A stretch of 64,000 bases of DNA from Lysobacter sp. (GTDB lineage: Bacteria; Pseudomonadota; Gammaproteobacteria; Xanthomonadales; Xanthomonadaceae), in the NCBI GenBank assembly GCA_019634715.1, contig JAHCAU010000018.1, positions 60,620 to 124,619 on the forward strand, given 5' to 3'. Numbering within the stretch: the stretch's first letter is position 1; each line of letters begins with the position of its first letter. A program made the translations under genes and the position numbers. The notes beneath the pieces were generated by a model. That model did no database searches. It saw only the letters and a list, made by a program, of their open reading frames with translations, and had not been told where the DNA came from. Positions 15,061-26,744 of the stretch are shown here, one piece after another.

Positions 15061-15663
15061 ATGCAGTCAGCCCCGCACTCACTCGGTCTCTGGGCGCCTC
15101 TCGGGCTGGCGCTGCTGTCTGCCTGCACGTCTCCGCCCGGACGGTCGCATCCCCCTGCACCGGACGCCGAGCTGTCGGCATTCCTGTCACCCGGCACAAG
15201 CCCGGGCCTGACGGCACACGGGGACATCGATGGGGATGGCGACCAGGACGCGGTGATCGTGCTGGACGGCGGTGAGGGCGACGCGGCCCGCCAGCCGCGC
15301 ACGCTGCTGCTGTTGCGTCGCGACGCGGACGGCCGCCTGCAACGAGCGATCGAGAGCCCGCGCGCGATCAGCTGCCGTCGCTGCGGCGGCATGATCGGCG
15401 ACCCGCTGCAGGACATCCGCATCGAGCCGGGCGTACTCACGCTGCGCTTCGAAGGCGGATCCCGCGAGTTGTGGTCGAGCGAGTTCCAGTTCACGCCCGC
15501 GCCCGGGAGAGATGCGTGGCGGCTGACCGGCGTGACGCATCACAGCTTCGACCGCGGCGAAGGTGGAAAAGGCACGGAACGCACGCTGAGTGCGGAGGAG
15601 ATCGGCGAGGTCTCGCTGGCTTCATTCGATGCCTCTCAGTTTCCCGCGGATGCGATGCCCTGA
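15061..15663 (+). CDS. Predicted lipoprotein with FG-GAP/VCBS-like motif
   Basis: A 200-residue protein that I do not recognise as a named family. The N-terminus has a lipoprotein signal (LGLALLSACTS, lipobox LSAC). Residues 50-70 hold HGDIDGDGDQDAVIVLDG, an Asp/Gly calcium-loop pattern like FG-GAP or VCBS repeats. A CRRCGG motif lies in the middle. I start at the ATG at 15061, which has AGGA 5 nt upstream; ATG 15055 is in frame and equally possible. It is probably anchored to the envelope. Repeat A copies lie on both sides, so it appears to stand alone. Confidence 0.7.
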   Translation: MQSAPHSLGLWAPLGLALLSACTSPPGRSHPPAPDAELSAFLSPGTSPGLTAHGDIDGDGDQDAVIVLDGGEGDAARQPRTLLLLRRDADGRLQRAIESPRAISCRRCGGMIGDPLQDIRIEPGVLTLRFEGGSRELWSSEFQFTPAPGRDAWRLTGVTHHSFDRGEGGKGTERTLSAEEIGEVSLASFDASQFPADAMP

Positions 15664-15727
15664 GGTTTGGGCGGACTTGCGGGCTGTTCGGATAACGCGT
15701 GGCCCTGCTGGCGTCCGGGGCAGGATC

Positions 15728-15766
15728 AAGAACTCGGGCCTGAAGGCCCTCCTACAAAAGCTGGGG
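15728..15766. repeat. Dispersed palindromic repeat A, copy 2
   Basis: A 39-bp copy of the element at 14888-14925 (GGGCCT-GA-AGGCCC hairpin, then CTCCTACAAAAGCTGGGG). It lies between the lipoprotein gene and cstA. Confidence 0.85.
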
Positions 15767-15848
15767 TCTGGGCTCGATTGACCCGCCCGCCCATCCACGC
15801 CACCCTTCCGCCTTCGGCCGGGAGGGCCGGCTGACCTGGGAGTGGGGC

Positions 15849-17906
15849 ATGGCTGTGGCGAAGTACGCGGGGTGGGCGCTGTTGTCGCTGTTCGCGGCGT
15901 TCTGTCTGGGCACCGTGGCGCTGTCGCGCGGGGAGACCATCAGCGCGTTCTGGGTGGTGGCGGCGGCGGTGTCGATCTTCGCCATCGGCTACCGGTTCTA
16001 TGCGAAATACATCGCGGAGAAGGCGCTGGGCCTGGACCCGACGCGGGCGACGCCGGCGTGGCGGCGCAACGATGGCCTGGACTACGTGCCGACCGACAAG
16101 CGCGTGCTGTACGGGCACCACTTCGCGGCGATCGCGGGCGCGGGGCCGCTGATCGGGCCGGTGCTGGCGGCGCAGATGGGCTACCTGCCGGGGATGCTGT
16201 GGATCCTGTTCGGCGTGCTGCTGGCCGGTGCGGTGCAGGATTTCATGGTGCTGTTCCTGTCGGTGCGCCGCGATGGCCGATCGCTGGGCGACATGATCCG
16301 CAGCGAGATGGGCAACGCGGCGGGCAGCGTGGCGATGATCGGCATCCTCGCGATCATGGTGATCCTGCTGGCGGTGCTGGGCCTGGTGGTGGTGAAAGCG
16401 CTGGCGGTGAGCCCCTGGGGCACGTTCACGGTGGCGATGACCATCCCGATCGCGCTGCTGATGGGCGTGTACCTGCGCTGGATCCGCCCGGGGCGGATCA
16501 TGGAGGTGTCGATCCTTGGCCTGGTCCTGCTGCTCGCATCGATCTGGCTGGGCGAGTCGGTGGCGAATTCGCCGACCTGGGGCCCGGCGTTCACCTTCGA
16601 CGGCAAGGCGCTGGCGTGGATGCTGATCGCCTACGGCTTCGTGGCGGCGGTGTTGCCGGTGTGGCTGCTGCTGGCGCCGCGCGACTACCTGAGCACGTTC
16701 CTGAAGATCGGCACGGTGGTGCTGCTGGCCATCGCCATCGGCGTGGCGATGCCGGAGCTGAAGATGCCGGCGCTGACCAAGTTCGTCGACGGCACGGGGC
16801 CGGTGTTTTCCGGCTCGCTGTTCCCGTTCCTGTTCATCACGATCGCCTGCGGTGCGGTGTCCGGCTTCCATGCGCTGATCAGCAGCGGCACCACGCCGAA
16901 GATGCTCGACAACGAGCGCGACGCGCGGATGATCGGCTACGGCGGCATGCTGATGGAGGCCTTCGTCGCGGTGATGGCATTGATCGCGGCCTGCGTGCTC
17001 GACCCGGGCCTGTATTTCGCGCTGAACTCGCCGCCTGCGGTGATCGGCACGACCGTGGAATCGGCGGCGCAGACCATCTCCAGCTGGGGCTTCGTGATCA
17101 CGCCGGAAATGCTGAGCGCGACGGCGGTGGACATCGGCGAATCGACGGTGCTGTCGCGCACCGGCGGCGCGCCGACGCTGGCGGTGGGCATGGCGCAGAT
17201 CCTGCACGGCATGGTCGGCGGCCAGGGAATGATGGCGTTCTGGTACCACTACGCCATCCTGTTCGAAGCGCTGTTCATCCTGACCACGCTGGACGCCGGC
17301 ACGCGCGTGGCGCGCTTCATGATCCAGGAAGTGATCGGCACGGTGTACGCACCCTTCCGCCGCACCGAAAGCTGGACCGCGAACATCGTCTGCACCGGGT
17401 TGGCGGTCGCCGGCTGGGGCTGGTTCCTCTACCAGGGCGTGGTCGATCCGCTGGGCGGCATCAACACGCTGTGGCCGCTGTTCGGCATCGCCAACCAGAT
17501 GCTGGCGAGCATGGCGCTGATCTTCGTGTGCGTGGCGATGGTGAAGATGAAGCGCACGCGCTACCTGTGGATCCCGGCCCTGCCCACGCTGTGGCTGCTG
17601 GTGTGCACGATGACCGCCGGCTGGCAGAAGCTGTTCCATCCCGACCCGAAGATCGGCTTCCTGTCGAACGCGGGCAAGTTCGGCGATGCGCTGGCGCGCG
17701 GCGAAGTGCTGGCGCCGGCGAAGTCGCTGCAGGACATGGAGCGCATCGTCTTCAACAACCAGCTCGATGCGGCGCTGTGCGTGCTGTTCATGGGCGTGGT
17801 GGTGCTGATGGTGCTGTTCGCGATCCGCGCGATGCTGGCCGCGCACCGTGCGCAGGCACCGACCGCGCTGGAGAACGAATATGTCGCGTTCGACGCCGTT
17901 CGCTGA
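15849..17906 (+). CDS. cstA: CstA carbon-starvation family transporter
   Basis: A 685-residue polytopic inner-membrane protein with more than a dozen hydrophobic segments. It carries the CstA family's conserved N-terminal stretch (YGHHFAAIAGAGPLIGPVLA) and a central SGFHALISSGTTPK. CstA and its paralogue BtsT import pyruvate, and older work links CstA to peptide uptake during starvation. The small gene ybdD overlaps its 3' end, the usual pairing. The ATG at 15849 gives a hydrophobic first helix; a closely spaced ribosome binding site (GGGAGTGGGG) precedes it. Confidence 0.95.
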   Translation: MAVAKYAGWALLSLFAAFCLGTVALSRGETISAFWVVAAAVSIFAIGYRFYAKYIAEKALGLDPTRATPAWRRNDGLDYVPTDKRVLYGHHFAAIAGAGPLIGPVLAAQMGYLPGMLWILFGVLLAGAVQDFMVLFLSVRRDGRSLGDMIRSEMGNAAGSVAMIGILAIMVILLAVLGLVVVKALAVSPWGTFTVAMTIPIALLMGVYLRWIRPGRIMEVSILGLVLLLASIWLGESVANSPTWGPAFTFDGKALAWMLIAYGFVAAVLPVWLLLAPRDYLSTFLKIGTVVLLAIAIGVAMPELKMPALTKFVDGTGPVFSGSLFPFLFITIACGAVSGFHALISSGTTPKMLDNERDARMIGYGGMLMEAFVAVMALIAACVLDPGLYFALNSPPAVIGTTVESAAQTISSWGFVITPEMLSATAVDIGESTVLSRTGGAPTLAVGMAQILHGMVGGQGMMAFWYHYAILFEALFILTTLDAGTRVARFMIQEVIGTVYAPFRRTESWTANIVCTGLAVAGWGWFLYQGVVDPLGGINTLWPLFGIANQMLASMALIFVCVAMVKMKRTRYLWIPALPTLWLLVCTMTAGWQKLFHPDPKIGFLSNAGKFGDALARGEVLAPAKSLQDMERIVFNNQLDAALCVLFMGVVVLMVLFAIRAMLAAHRAQAPTALENEYVAFDAVR

Positions 17907-18093
17907 GCGCCTGCGCGCGCTCTGGCGCTTCCTGGCCCAGACCGGCCGCCTGATCGTGGGCGTGCCGGATTACGACGTGTATCTGGCGCACATGCGCCGG
18001 GTCCACCCCGACCGCGAGCCGCTGGACCGCGAGGCCTTCTTCGCCGACCGCATGCAGGCACGCTACGGGCGCGGGGCCTCGCGCTGCTGTTGA
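17881..18093 (+). CDS. ybdD: YbdD/YjiX family small protein
   Basis: A 70-residue basic protein (DUF466 family). It has the family's conserved middle GVPDYDVYLAHMRRVHPD and PLDREAFFADRMQARYG. Members accompany cstA or btsT and are needed for or modulate transport. The ATG at 17881 lies inside cstA, giving a 26-bp overlap and probable translational coupling. The C-terminus ends in two Cys residues. A hairpin with an 8-bp stem at 18128-18157 follows but lacks a T-run. Confidence 0.9.
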   Translation: MSRSTPFAERLRALWRFLAQTGRLIVGVPDYDVYLAHMRRVHPDREPLDREAFFADRMQARYGRGASRCC

Positions 18094-18253
18094 GCGCGCC
18101 GCTGCACGGACCTTGGCGGCTTCCATTCCTGCCGACGCAAGCATGACCATCGGCAGGGTAGCCTCCTTGCGACTGCGGCTAGCGTGGCCGATCGACCTTC
18201 GCGCAGCCGGCCTCGCCGCTGCACCCACCATCGCCCCTGCACGAGACCCCGAG

Positions 18254-19840
18254 ATGCGCAAGCTCCGATCGATGACCGACCGCAACGCACGTGTGCCCAG
18301 CCTCCTCTTCGCACTGGCCCTGGCCTGGCTGCCGCCGGCCGCGCTGGCCCAGCGCACGCCCGACTTCGCGGTCTATGCGGTGCCGGCCGATGGCGCGGTG
18401 ATGCTCACGATGCGCCAGGGCGGCGCGCAGGACCGTGCGTTCCTCGACCTGGACAGCGCCAGCGGCGGCGCCCTGGCCCGGGCCGTGGCCTCGGCAGCGT
18501 TCAAGGGCAGGCACGGGACCACGCTGACCCTGCATGGCATCGGCCCGTACAGCCAGGTGACGGTGATCGGGCGCGGCGACGAAGCGATCACCCCGCGCCT
18601 GCTCGAAGACATCGGTGCCCTCGCCGGCAAGGCCGGTGCGTCGAGCAAGGCACCGCGCATGGAGCTGCTGTGGCCGGAGGCCGGCATGGCGACCGGCGGC
18701 GCGCACCTAGCCTTCGGCGCGGCGCTGGGCGAATACCGCTTCGACACCTACAAGACCGCACAGGCCGATGCGGACCGTGCCGGACAGGGCGCGCTGGTGC
18801 TGCGCGTCAGCGACCCGGAGGCCGCGCGCTCGGCATGGGCGCGCGAATGGCGCCCGGTGGCCGACAGCGTGCGCTTCGCCCGCGACCTGGTGACCGAGCC
18901 GGCGAACGTGATCTACCCGGAAAGCTTCGTCGAGCGCACGCGCGCCGCGTTCGCGGGCGTGCCGGGCGTGGAGATCGAGGTGCTGGACGTGCCGGCGATG
19001 GAGCGCCTGAAGATGCAGTCGCTGCTGGCCGTGGGCCAGGGCAGCGCCCGGCCGCCGCGGCTGCTGGTGGTCCGCTATCGCGGCGGCGCGGCCGGCGAGG
19101 CGCCGGTGGCTTTCGTCGGCAAGGGCATCACCTTCGACAGCGGCGGCATCTCGATCAAGCCCGGCGAGAACATGTGGCGCATGAAGTACGACATGACCGG
19201 CGCGGCCACGGTCACCGGCACCGTGCTGGGCCTGGCGAAGCGCCGCGCGAAGGTCAACGCGATCGCGGTGGCGGCGCTGGCCGAGAACATGCCGTCGGGC
19301 ACCGCCGCGCGACCGGGCGACGTGATCCGCACCATGAGCGGCAAGACCTACGAAATCATGAGCACCGACGCCGAGGGCCGCATGGTGCTGGTCGATGCGA
19401 TGTGGTTCGTGCAGACCCGCGACAAGCCGCGCGTGCTGATCGACGTGGCCACGCTGACCGGCTCGGTCTCGACCGCGCTGGGCGACGAATACGCGGGGCT
19501 GTTCAGCCGCGACGACGCCCTCGCCGATGCCCTGCTCGCCGCCGGCCGTACCTCCGGCGAGGAGTTGTGGCGCCTGCCTCTGCACCCGAGCTACGCCAAG
19601 GACCTGGAGTCGCCGATCGCCGACCTGCGCAACGGCGGCGGCAGCCGCGCCGGTGCCGGCGTGGGCGCGCATTTCATCGGTGCGTGGGTGCAGCCGGGCG
19701 TGGCCTGGGCGCACCTGGACATCGCCTCGATGGCCTGGCGCGACGATGGCGCCCTGCCGACCATGCCCACCGGCGCCTCGGCCTTCGGCGTGCGTCTGCT
19801 GGACCGCTACGTCCGCGACACCCTCGAAGCCGGGCGCTGA
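18254..19840 (+). CDS. Exported M17 leucyl aminopeptidase family protein
   Basis: A 528-residue metallopeptidase. The C-terminal catalytic domain shows the M17 two-metal site: GKGITFDSGGISIKP (Lys and Asp ligands), MKYDMTGAA (Asp) and STDAEGRMVLVDA (Asp, Glu and the bicarbonate-binding Arg). The N-terminal domain is divergent, as usual. The N-terminus has a signal peptide (SLLFALALAWLPPAALAQ), so this member should be periplasmic, unlike cytosolic PepA. ATG 18254 and ATG 18272 are both possible starts; the first gives a longer n-region. It lies beside two exported S9 peptidases and a peptide transporter. Confidence 0.9.
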   Translation: MRKLRSMTDRNARVPSLLFALALAWLPPAALAQRTPDFAVYAVPADGAVMLTMRQGGAQDRAFLDLDSASGGALARAVASAAFKGRHGTTLTLHGIGPYSQVTVIGRGDEAITPRLLEDIGALAGKAGASSKAPRMELLWPEAGMATGGAHLAFGAALGEYRFDTYKTAQADADRAGQGALVLRVSDPEAARSAWAREWRPVADSVRFARDLVTEPANVIYPESFVERTRAAFAGVPGVEIEVLDVPAMERLKMQSLLAVGQGSARPPRLLVVRYRGGAAGEAPVAFVGKGITFDSGGISIKPGENMWRMKYDMTGAATVTGTVLGLAKRRAKVNAIAVAALAENMPSGTAARPGDVIRTMSGKTYEIMSTDAEGRMVLVDAMWFVQTRDKPRVLIDVATLTGSVSTALGDEYAGLFSRDDALADALLAAGRTSGEELWRLPLHPSYAKDLESPIADLRNGGGSRAGAGVGAHFIGAWVQPGVAWAHLDIASMAWRDDGALPTMPTGASAFGVRLLDRYVRDTLEAGR

Positions 19841-20007
19841 GCCCCCTCGGCGCCGCCGCGTGACGGCGCCCGGCACGCCCGCCGGGACGTCCGGCACGGT
19901 CGGCGTTCGGCGAAATGCACTAGGATCGAGGGTCAGCCAGGGCGCGCATCAGCACGCGCCCTGGGGATCCAGACCTGATTCATGACGTGCATTACCCGGG
20001 GAACCAC

Positions 20008-21993
20008 ATGCTTCGAACCCTTCTTGCGCTGGCCCTTGCCGGCGCTTCGCAGATCGCTCCCGCCGCCGAGCCCGCCGACATTCCGGTGCAGGACTTCGTG
20101 CGCCATCCCACCTACAGCGATGTGCAGATCTCACCCAACGGCGAGTATCTGGCCATGACCGTGGACCGCGAGGGCCAGGACGTGCTGGTGGTGATGCGCA
20201 CGGACGACCTGAAGATCGTCAAGGTCAACACCCTGCCCGATAACAAGAGCGTGAGCCAGTTCCAGTGGGTCAGCCCGACCCGACTGATGTTCAGTTCGAT
20301 CAAGAAGTTCGGCCGCTACGCGCAGCCTTTCGGCACCGGCGAGTGGTACAGCGTGAACGCCGACGGCAGCATGCCGCGCGTGCTGAACTTCGCCAAGCGC
20401 GATGCGACGCCGACGCAGGCGCGCTTCAGCCTGCTCGACAACCCGCAGAACGAAGACGGCAAGGTGCTGATGACGATGCGCTATCCGCGCTCGTCGGAAG
20501 GCGTGAACACCGAAGTCGTCCAGGTCGACACCACCAGCGGCCGCTGGACCAGCATCGGCCGCGCGCCGCGTGAGAACTGCGGCATCGCGCTCGACAAGGA
20601 CAAGGCGGTCCGTTACGCCATCTGCTACGACAGCAAGGACGACGCCGGCAACTTCGACGAGCACAACGAGCTGCATCGTCGCGGCGACGATGGCAAGTGG
20701 ACCCTGATCAACAGTTCCAAGTCGTCGGGCAGGATGCTGTCGGTGATGGGTACCTCGACCGACGGCCGCATCTACGCGACGCAGAGCGACGGCAAGGCGC
20801 CGGAAGCCTTCGGCGTGATCGATTCGGCGACCGGCGAGTTCAGGTCGCTGTTCCAGGATCCGGTGTCCGAGCCGGCCAACTACATCCTGTCGGCCGACGG
20901 CGACACCGTGCTGGCCGTGGTGACCGAGGCAGGCAAGCCCAGGATCACCATCATCGAGGACGAGCATCCGGACACGGCCGTCTACGCTTCGCTGGCCGAG
21001 GCGTTCCCGGACAGCTTCGTGGACTTCAGCAGCGCCACCCGCGACGGCAAGCAGATCGTGGTGTCGGTGAGCAGCGATCGCAACCCGGGCGAGCTCTACC
21101 TGTACGACCGCGCCAGCGGCAAGGCGCGTTTCCTGATGCGCAACCGCCAGTGGATCGACAGCAAGCGCATGGGCACGGTCAAGCCGATCTCGCTCACCAC
21201 CCGCGACGGCCTGAAGATCCATGGCTACCTGACGATCCCGCAGGGCAGCGACGGCAAGAACCTGCCGATGATCGTCAACGTGCACGGCGGCCCGATCGGC
21301 CCGCGCGACGATTGGGGCTTCAACTGGGAAACCCAGCTCTTCGCCAGCCGCGGCTACGCGGTGCTGCAGGTGAACTATCGCGGCTCCGGCGGTTTCGGCA
21401 AGGCGTTCTCGGACAAGGGCTTCGGCACCTGGGCCACCGACATCATGAACGACATCGTCGATGCGACGAAGTGGACCATCGCGCAGGGCTACGCCGACAA
21501 GGACCGCATCTGCATCTACGGCGGCAGCTTCGGCGGCTATGCCTCGATGATGGCGCCGGCGCGCGAGCCGGGCCTGTTCAAGTGCGCGTTCGGCTACGTA
21601 GGTGCCTACGACGCCGAGATCCAGATGACGATGAGCGACACCAGCCAATCGGAAAGCGGCCGCCGCTACATGCTGCGCGCACTGGGCAGGACCAAGGAAG
21701 AACGCGCCGCGATGTCGCCGGTGAACCACGCCGACAAGATCAGGATCCCGGTCTACCTCGCTGCCGGTGCCCGCGATGCGCGCTGCCCGCCCGAGAACAC
21801 CGAGGCGATGAAAAAGGCCCTCGTCAACGCCGGCAACCCGCCGGAAGGCATGATCATCCAGAGCGGCGAAATGCACGGCTTCTACAAGGAAGAGAACAAC
21901 CTGAAGCTGTACACCGAGATGCTGAACTTCTTCGCCCGCCACATCCACGGCCGCCCGGCCGGGACGGCGCCGGCGGCGACGGCTTCGAAGTAA
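20008..21993 (+). CDS. Exported S9 family (prolyl oligopeptidase-type) peptidase
   Basis: A 661-residue serine peptidase. After a signal peptide (MLRTLLALALAGASQIAPAA), the first two thirds form a beta-propeller with SPNGEYLAMT-like blades. The C-terminal alpha/beta hydrolase carries the triad: Ser in YGGSFGGYASMM, Asp in AGARDARCPP and His in GEMHGFYKEE, with HGGP as the oxyanion loop. It resembles dipeptidyl/acylaminoacyl peptidases. The ATG at 20008 has GGGGAA upstream. It probably trims peptides in the periplasm together with the M17 enzyme upstream. Confidence 0.92.
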   Translation: MLRTLLALALAGASQIAPAAEPADIPVQDFVRHPTYSDVQISPNGEYLAMTVDREGQDVLVVMRTDDLKIVKVNTLPDNKSVSQFQWVSPTRLMFSSIKKFGRYAQPFGTGEWYSVNADGSMPRVLNFAKRDATPTQARFSLLDNPQNEDGKVLMTMRYPRSSEGVNTEVVQVDTTSGRWTSIGRAPRENCGIALDKDKAVRYAICYDSKDDAGNFDEHNELHRRGDDGKWTLINSSKSSGRMLSVMGTSTDGRIYATQSDGKAPEAFGVIDSATGEFRSLFQDPVSEPANYILSADGDTVLAVVTEAGKPRITIIEDEHPDTAVYASLAEAFPDSFVDFSSATRDGKQIVVSVSSDRNPGELYLYDRASGKARFLMRNRQWIDSKRMGTVKPISLTTRDGLKIHGYLTIPQGSDGKNLPMIVNVHGGPIGPRDDWGFNWETQLFASRGYAVLQVNYRGSGGFGKAFSDKGFGTWATDIMNDIVDATKWTIAQGYADKDRICIYGGSFGGYASMMAPAREPGLFKCAFGYVGAYDAEIQMTMSDTSQSESGRRYMLRALGRTKEERAAMSPVNHADKIRIPVYLAAGARDARCPPENTEAMKKALVNAGNPPEGMIIQSGEMHGFYKEENNLKLYTEMLNFFARHIHGRPAGTAPAATASK

Positions 21994-22010
21994 GGTTCTT
22001 CTCCGGGACA

Positions 22011-22047
22011 AACGAAAACGGGCCGCATGATGCGGCCCGTTTTCGTT
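22011..22047. terminator. Bidirectional intrinsic terminator between convergent genes
   Basis: A perfect 17-bp stem (22011-22027 with 22031-22047) around a TGA loop, with A-rich left and T-rich right arms (AACGAAAACGG / CCGTTTTCGTT). It serves the S9 peptidase on the plus strand and the DUF819 gene on the minus strand. Confidence 0.85.
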
Positions 22048-22077
22048 CGCGCAGTGCGACCTGCGCTGCGATGGCGA

Positions 22078-23334
22078 TCAGGCCATGCGCATCAGGATCT
22101 GCCCGAGCGCGTACGCCGCATAGGTACCCATGGCGTAGCCCAGCACGGCCAGCAGCACGCCGACCGGCGCGAGCGAGGGATGGAACGCGCTGGCGACCAC
22201 CGGTGCCGAGGCGGCCGCACCGATGTTGGCCTGCGAGCCGACGGCCATGAAGAACAACGGCGCGCGGATCAGCTTGGCGACGGCCAGCATCAGCAGGGCG
22301 TGCACGGCGATCCAGATCGCGCCGAGGGCGAAGAACCACGGTTTGTCGATCAGGGCCGACAGGTTCATCTTCATGCCGATCGTCGCGACCAGCACGTACA
22401 GCATCACCGAACCGATCTTCGAGGCGCCCGCGCCTTCGAGCTTGCGCGCACGGGTGAAGCTGAGGATCAGGCCGAAGGTGGTGGCGAGCACGGTGATCCA
22501 GAAGAACTTCGTGTCCAGGCTGTAATCCTTGAGCTTCCATTCCGGCGGCAGGCTCTTGACCCAGTCGACCGCGATGTCGGCAATGGCGTGCGCAAGGCCC
22601 GTGGCGCCGAGGCCGACCGCCAGGATCACCATCAGGTCGGCCAGCGAGGGATTGCGCGCATGCGCCGACTGGTAGGTCTCGATGCGCTGCTTGAGCACCT
22701 CGATGGCGGAGGTATCGGCGCCAGTCCAGCGGTCGAAGCGCTCGGCGCGCCCGGCGAGGAGCAGCAGCGCGGCCATCCACAGGCTGCCGACCAGCACGTC
22801 CACCGCGACGAACTGGCCGAACAGGGTCTCGTCCACGGCATAGGTGGCCTGCATCGCCGCCTGGTTGGCGCCACCGCCGATCCAAGAGCCGGCCAGCGTG
22901 GTCATGCCGCGCCAGGTATCGCCGGCCACGGTGTCGGGATGGATGACCTGCAACGCCAGCAGCGCGACCACGCCACCGAGCATGACGCCGACCGTGCCGA
23001 TGACGAACATGATGATCGCCTTCGGCCCGAGGCGCAGGATCGCCTGGAAATCGATGGCCACGCACAGCAGCACCAGCGCACTGGGCAGCAGGTAGTCGCG
23101 CGCCATCGGGTACAGCCCTGAGGCGTCGCCGCTGACGACGCCGGTCGAATTGAGCAGCGAGGGCAGGAAGTACACCAGCAGCAGCGCCGGCACGATCCCG
23201 TAGAACTTCTTCCAGAAGCCGTCCGTCCGCGAGGAACTCCAGAAGACGAAGCCGAGGATGACGGCGAGGATGCCGAGCACCACGGCGTCGTTGGCGATCA
23301 TCGGAGGGGGTGCGGCGGTGGCGGGTGCGGCCAT
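22078..23334 (-). CDS. DUF819 family membrane protein
   Basis: A 418-residue polytopic protein with about 10-11 hydrophobic helices, matching the DUF819 (YjcL-like) family. Two related Gly-rich stretches (GSWIGGGANQAAMQA and GSQANIGAAASAPVVA) sit in each half, as in transporters built from an inverted repeat. Its substrate is unknown. The start is uncertain: ATG 23334 gives an Ala/Pro-rich prefix and ATG 23301 begins directly at the first helix; neither has a clear ribosome binding site. It converges on the S9 peptidase gene with a shared terminator. Confidence 0.82.
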   Translation of the reverse strand: MAAPATAAPPPMIANDAVVLGILAVILGFVFWSSSRTDGFWKKFYGIVPALLLVYFLPSLLNSTGVVSGDASGLYPMARDYLLPSALVLLCVAIDFQAILRLGPKAIIMFVIGTVGVMLGGVVALLALQVIHPDTVAGDTWRGMTTLAGSWIGGGANQAAMQATYAVDETLFGQFVAVDVLVGSLWMAALLLLAGRAERFDRWTGADTSAIEVLKQRIETYQSAHARNPSLADLMVILAVGLGATGLAHAIADIAVDWVKSLPPEWKLKDYSLDTKFFWITVLATTFGLILSFTRARKLEGAGASKIGSVMLYVLVATIGMKMNLSALIDKPWFFALGAIWIAVHALLMLAVAKLIRAPLFFMAVGSQANIGAAASAPVVASAFHPSLAPVGVLLAVLGYAMGTYAAYALGQILMRMA

Positions 23335-23629
23335 GGCAGGTGGGACTCGGATGCGGAACGGCCCCGGATCATGCCCGAGGCCGCGCCAGGGTGCACACCG
23401 GCGGCGCGTGCGGCCAAGGACCCACACAGGTGAGAGGCACCATTCGCGGGACGAGCCGGCCTGTCGAACCGCGATTGATGCTGGATACCGGACAAATCCA
23501 TGTGCGATGGCGCATGCCGAAATTTCATGCAGTGGATCACGTCCGCTTTGTCGACTCGATCACGTTTCAACCCTCGCCGGGACGCACCCGTCCGCCAGGA
23601 GGGCGCATTCGAATACACAGGGGATCACC

Positions 23630-24469
23630 ATGAAGCTTTCGCCGTCCGCGCGCCTGCGCACCCATGCCATGGCCGCCGTGACCACGCTGGCGCTGGCGCT
23701 GACCACCGGCCAGGCCACCGCCAGCGGCTATCCCGTCGGCACGCCCACGCCGGTCCCGGCGGGCTTCAGCTGCCGCGATTTCGACACCGCGCACATCCTG
23801 CGCGAACTGACCGTCTCGCCGCTGCCCGATGGCCCGGCGATGCACGGCGACGGCACGCTGCAGCTCGCCACGATCTACTACACCACCACCAACGGCCCGA
23901 TCCTCGACTGGTACCAGTACAGCACCGGCCAGTCGATCCACCACGTGATCATCCAGGGCCAGGACGGCGGCTTCGCCTACAGCTACGACCCGATCGTCGA
24001 CACCGACCGCAACCTGCACGGCAATGTCGTCCAGCCCGATCCGCTGGTGAAGCCGGCGTACGAGCCCCTGCGCAGCGCCACGTTCTGCTATTCGCTGCCG
24101 CAGCGGAACTTCAACGGCTGCACGCTGGGCTACTGGAAGCAGAGCCATCACTTCGACGCGTGGCCGGCCGACATCGCGCCCAGCCACAGCCTGCGCAACC
24201 ATTTCGGCCCGAACGCGCATGCCGACACCCTGCTCAATGCACTGAATTTCAAGGGCGGCGCCGGCATCGATGGCGCGAAGCGCCTGCTGCAGAAGCAGGC
24301 CGTGGCCGCGCTGCTCAACGCCGGCTCGTCGCAGGTCGACTACCGCCTGAGCCGCAGCGAAGTGCAGCAGTTCGTGAGCTTCGCGCTCGACAGCAACGAC
24401 CGCGACGTGATGCTCGGCCTGGCCGCGACCCTGGACGCCTACAACAACCAGGGGTGCCCGTTGAACTGA
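23630..24469 (+). CDS. Secreted hypothetical protein with a CTxGYWK motif
   Basis: A 279-residue protein that I do not recognise. A signal peptide (AVTTLALALTTGQATA) is followed by a mature region with four Cys residues. It contains CTLGYWKQSHHFDAWP near residue 165, a CT(P/L)GYWK pattern also seen in other secreted bacterial surface proteins of unknown function. The C-terminal 90 residues are helical (LLQKQAVAALLNAG, VQQFVSFALDSND). A GGGGA ribosome binding site precedes the ATG at 23630. Just upstream, 23596-23616 matches a segment of the symE leader. A strong terminator follows. Confidence 0.75.
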   Translation: MKLSPSARLRTHAMAAVTTLALALTTGQATASGYPVGTPTPVPAGFSCRDFDTAHILRELTVSPLPDGPAMHGDGTLQLATIYYTTTNGPILDWYQYSTGQSIHHVIIQGQDGGFAYSYDPIVDTDRNLHGNVVQPDPLVKPAYEPLRSATFCYSLPQRNFNGCTLGYWKQSHHFDAWPADIAPSHSLRNHFGPNAHADTLLNALNFKGGAGIDGAKRLLQKQAVAALLNAGSSQVDYRLSRSEVQQFVSFALDSNDRDVMLGLAATLDAYNNQGCPLN

Positions 24470-24493
24470 CGCGCACCTCCCCCGCGCGGCAAA

Positions 24494-24525
24494 CGAAAAG
24501 CCCCGGGCATGCCCGGGGCTTTTCG
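24494..24525. terminator. Bidirectional intrinsic terminator between convergent genes
   Basis: A perfect inverted repeat with 15-bp arms (24494-24508 with 24511-24525, CGAAAAGCCCCGGGC and its complement), with A-run and T-run flanks. It lies 25 bp after the plus-strand gene and 48 bp after the stop of the minus-strand S9 peptidase gene. Confidence 0.85.
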
Positions 24526-24572
24526 CATTGCAGCGGCCGCGAACGCAGCCGCGGCGCCGATCACCTCGTCGA

Positions 24573-26660
<2,088 letters not shown>

Positions 26661-26744
26661 GGGCTTTCCGGTCGGGCAGCGTGGGAAAAGCGCGATGTTA
26701 GGCCGTCCGGCCTGCCGGGGGATAGCCCGGCGGGCCTGCACGCC

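Noticed and set aside
15726..17846. A 706-codon minus-strand open frame opposite cstA, rich in His, Arg and Ala
   Set aside because: Low-complexity antisense frame caused by high GC at third positions; cstA on the other strand is a clear full-length family member.
18128..18157. Terminator after ybdD
   Set aside because: An 8-bp stem exists but the loop is 14 nt and no T-run follows, so it is only mentioned under ybdD.
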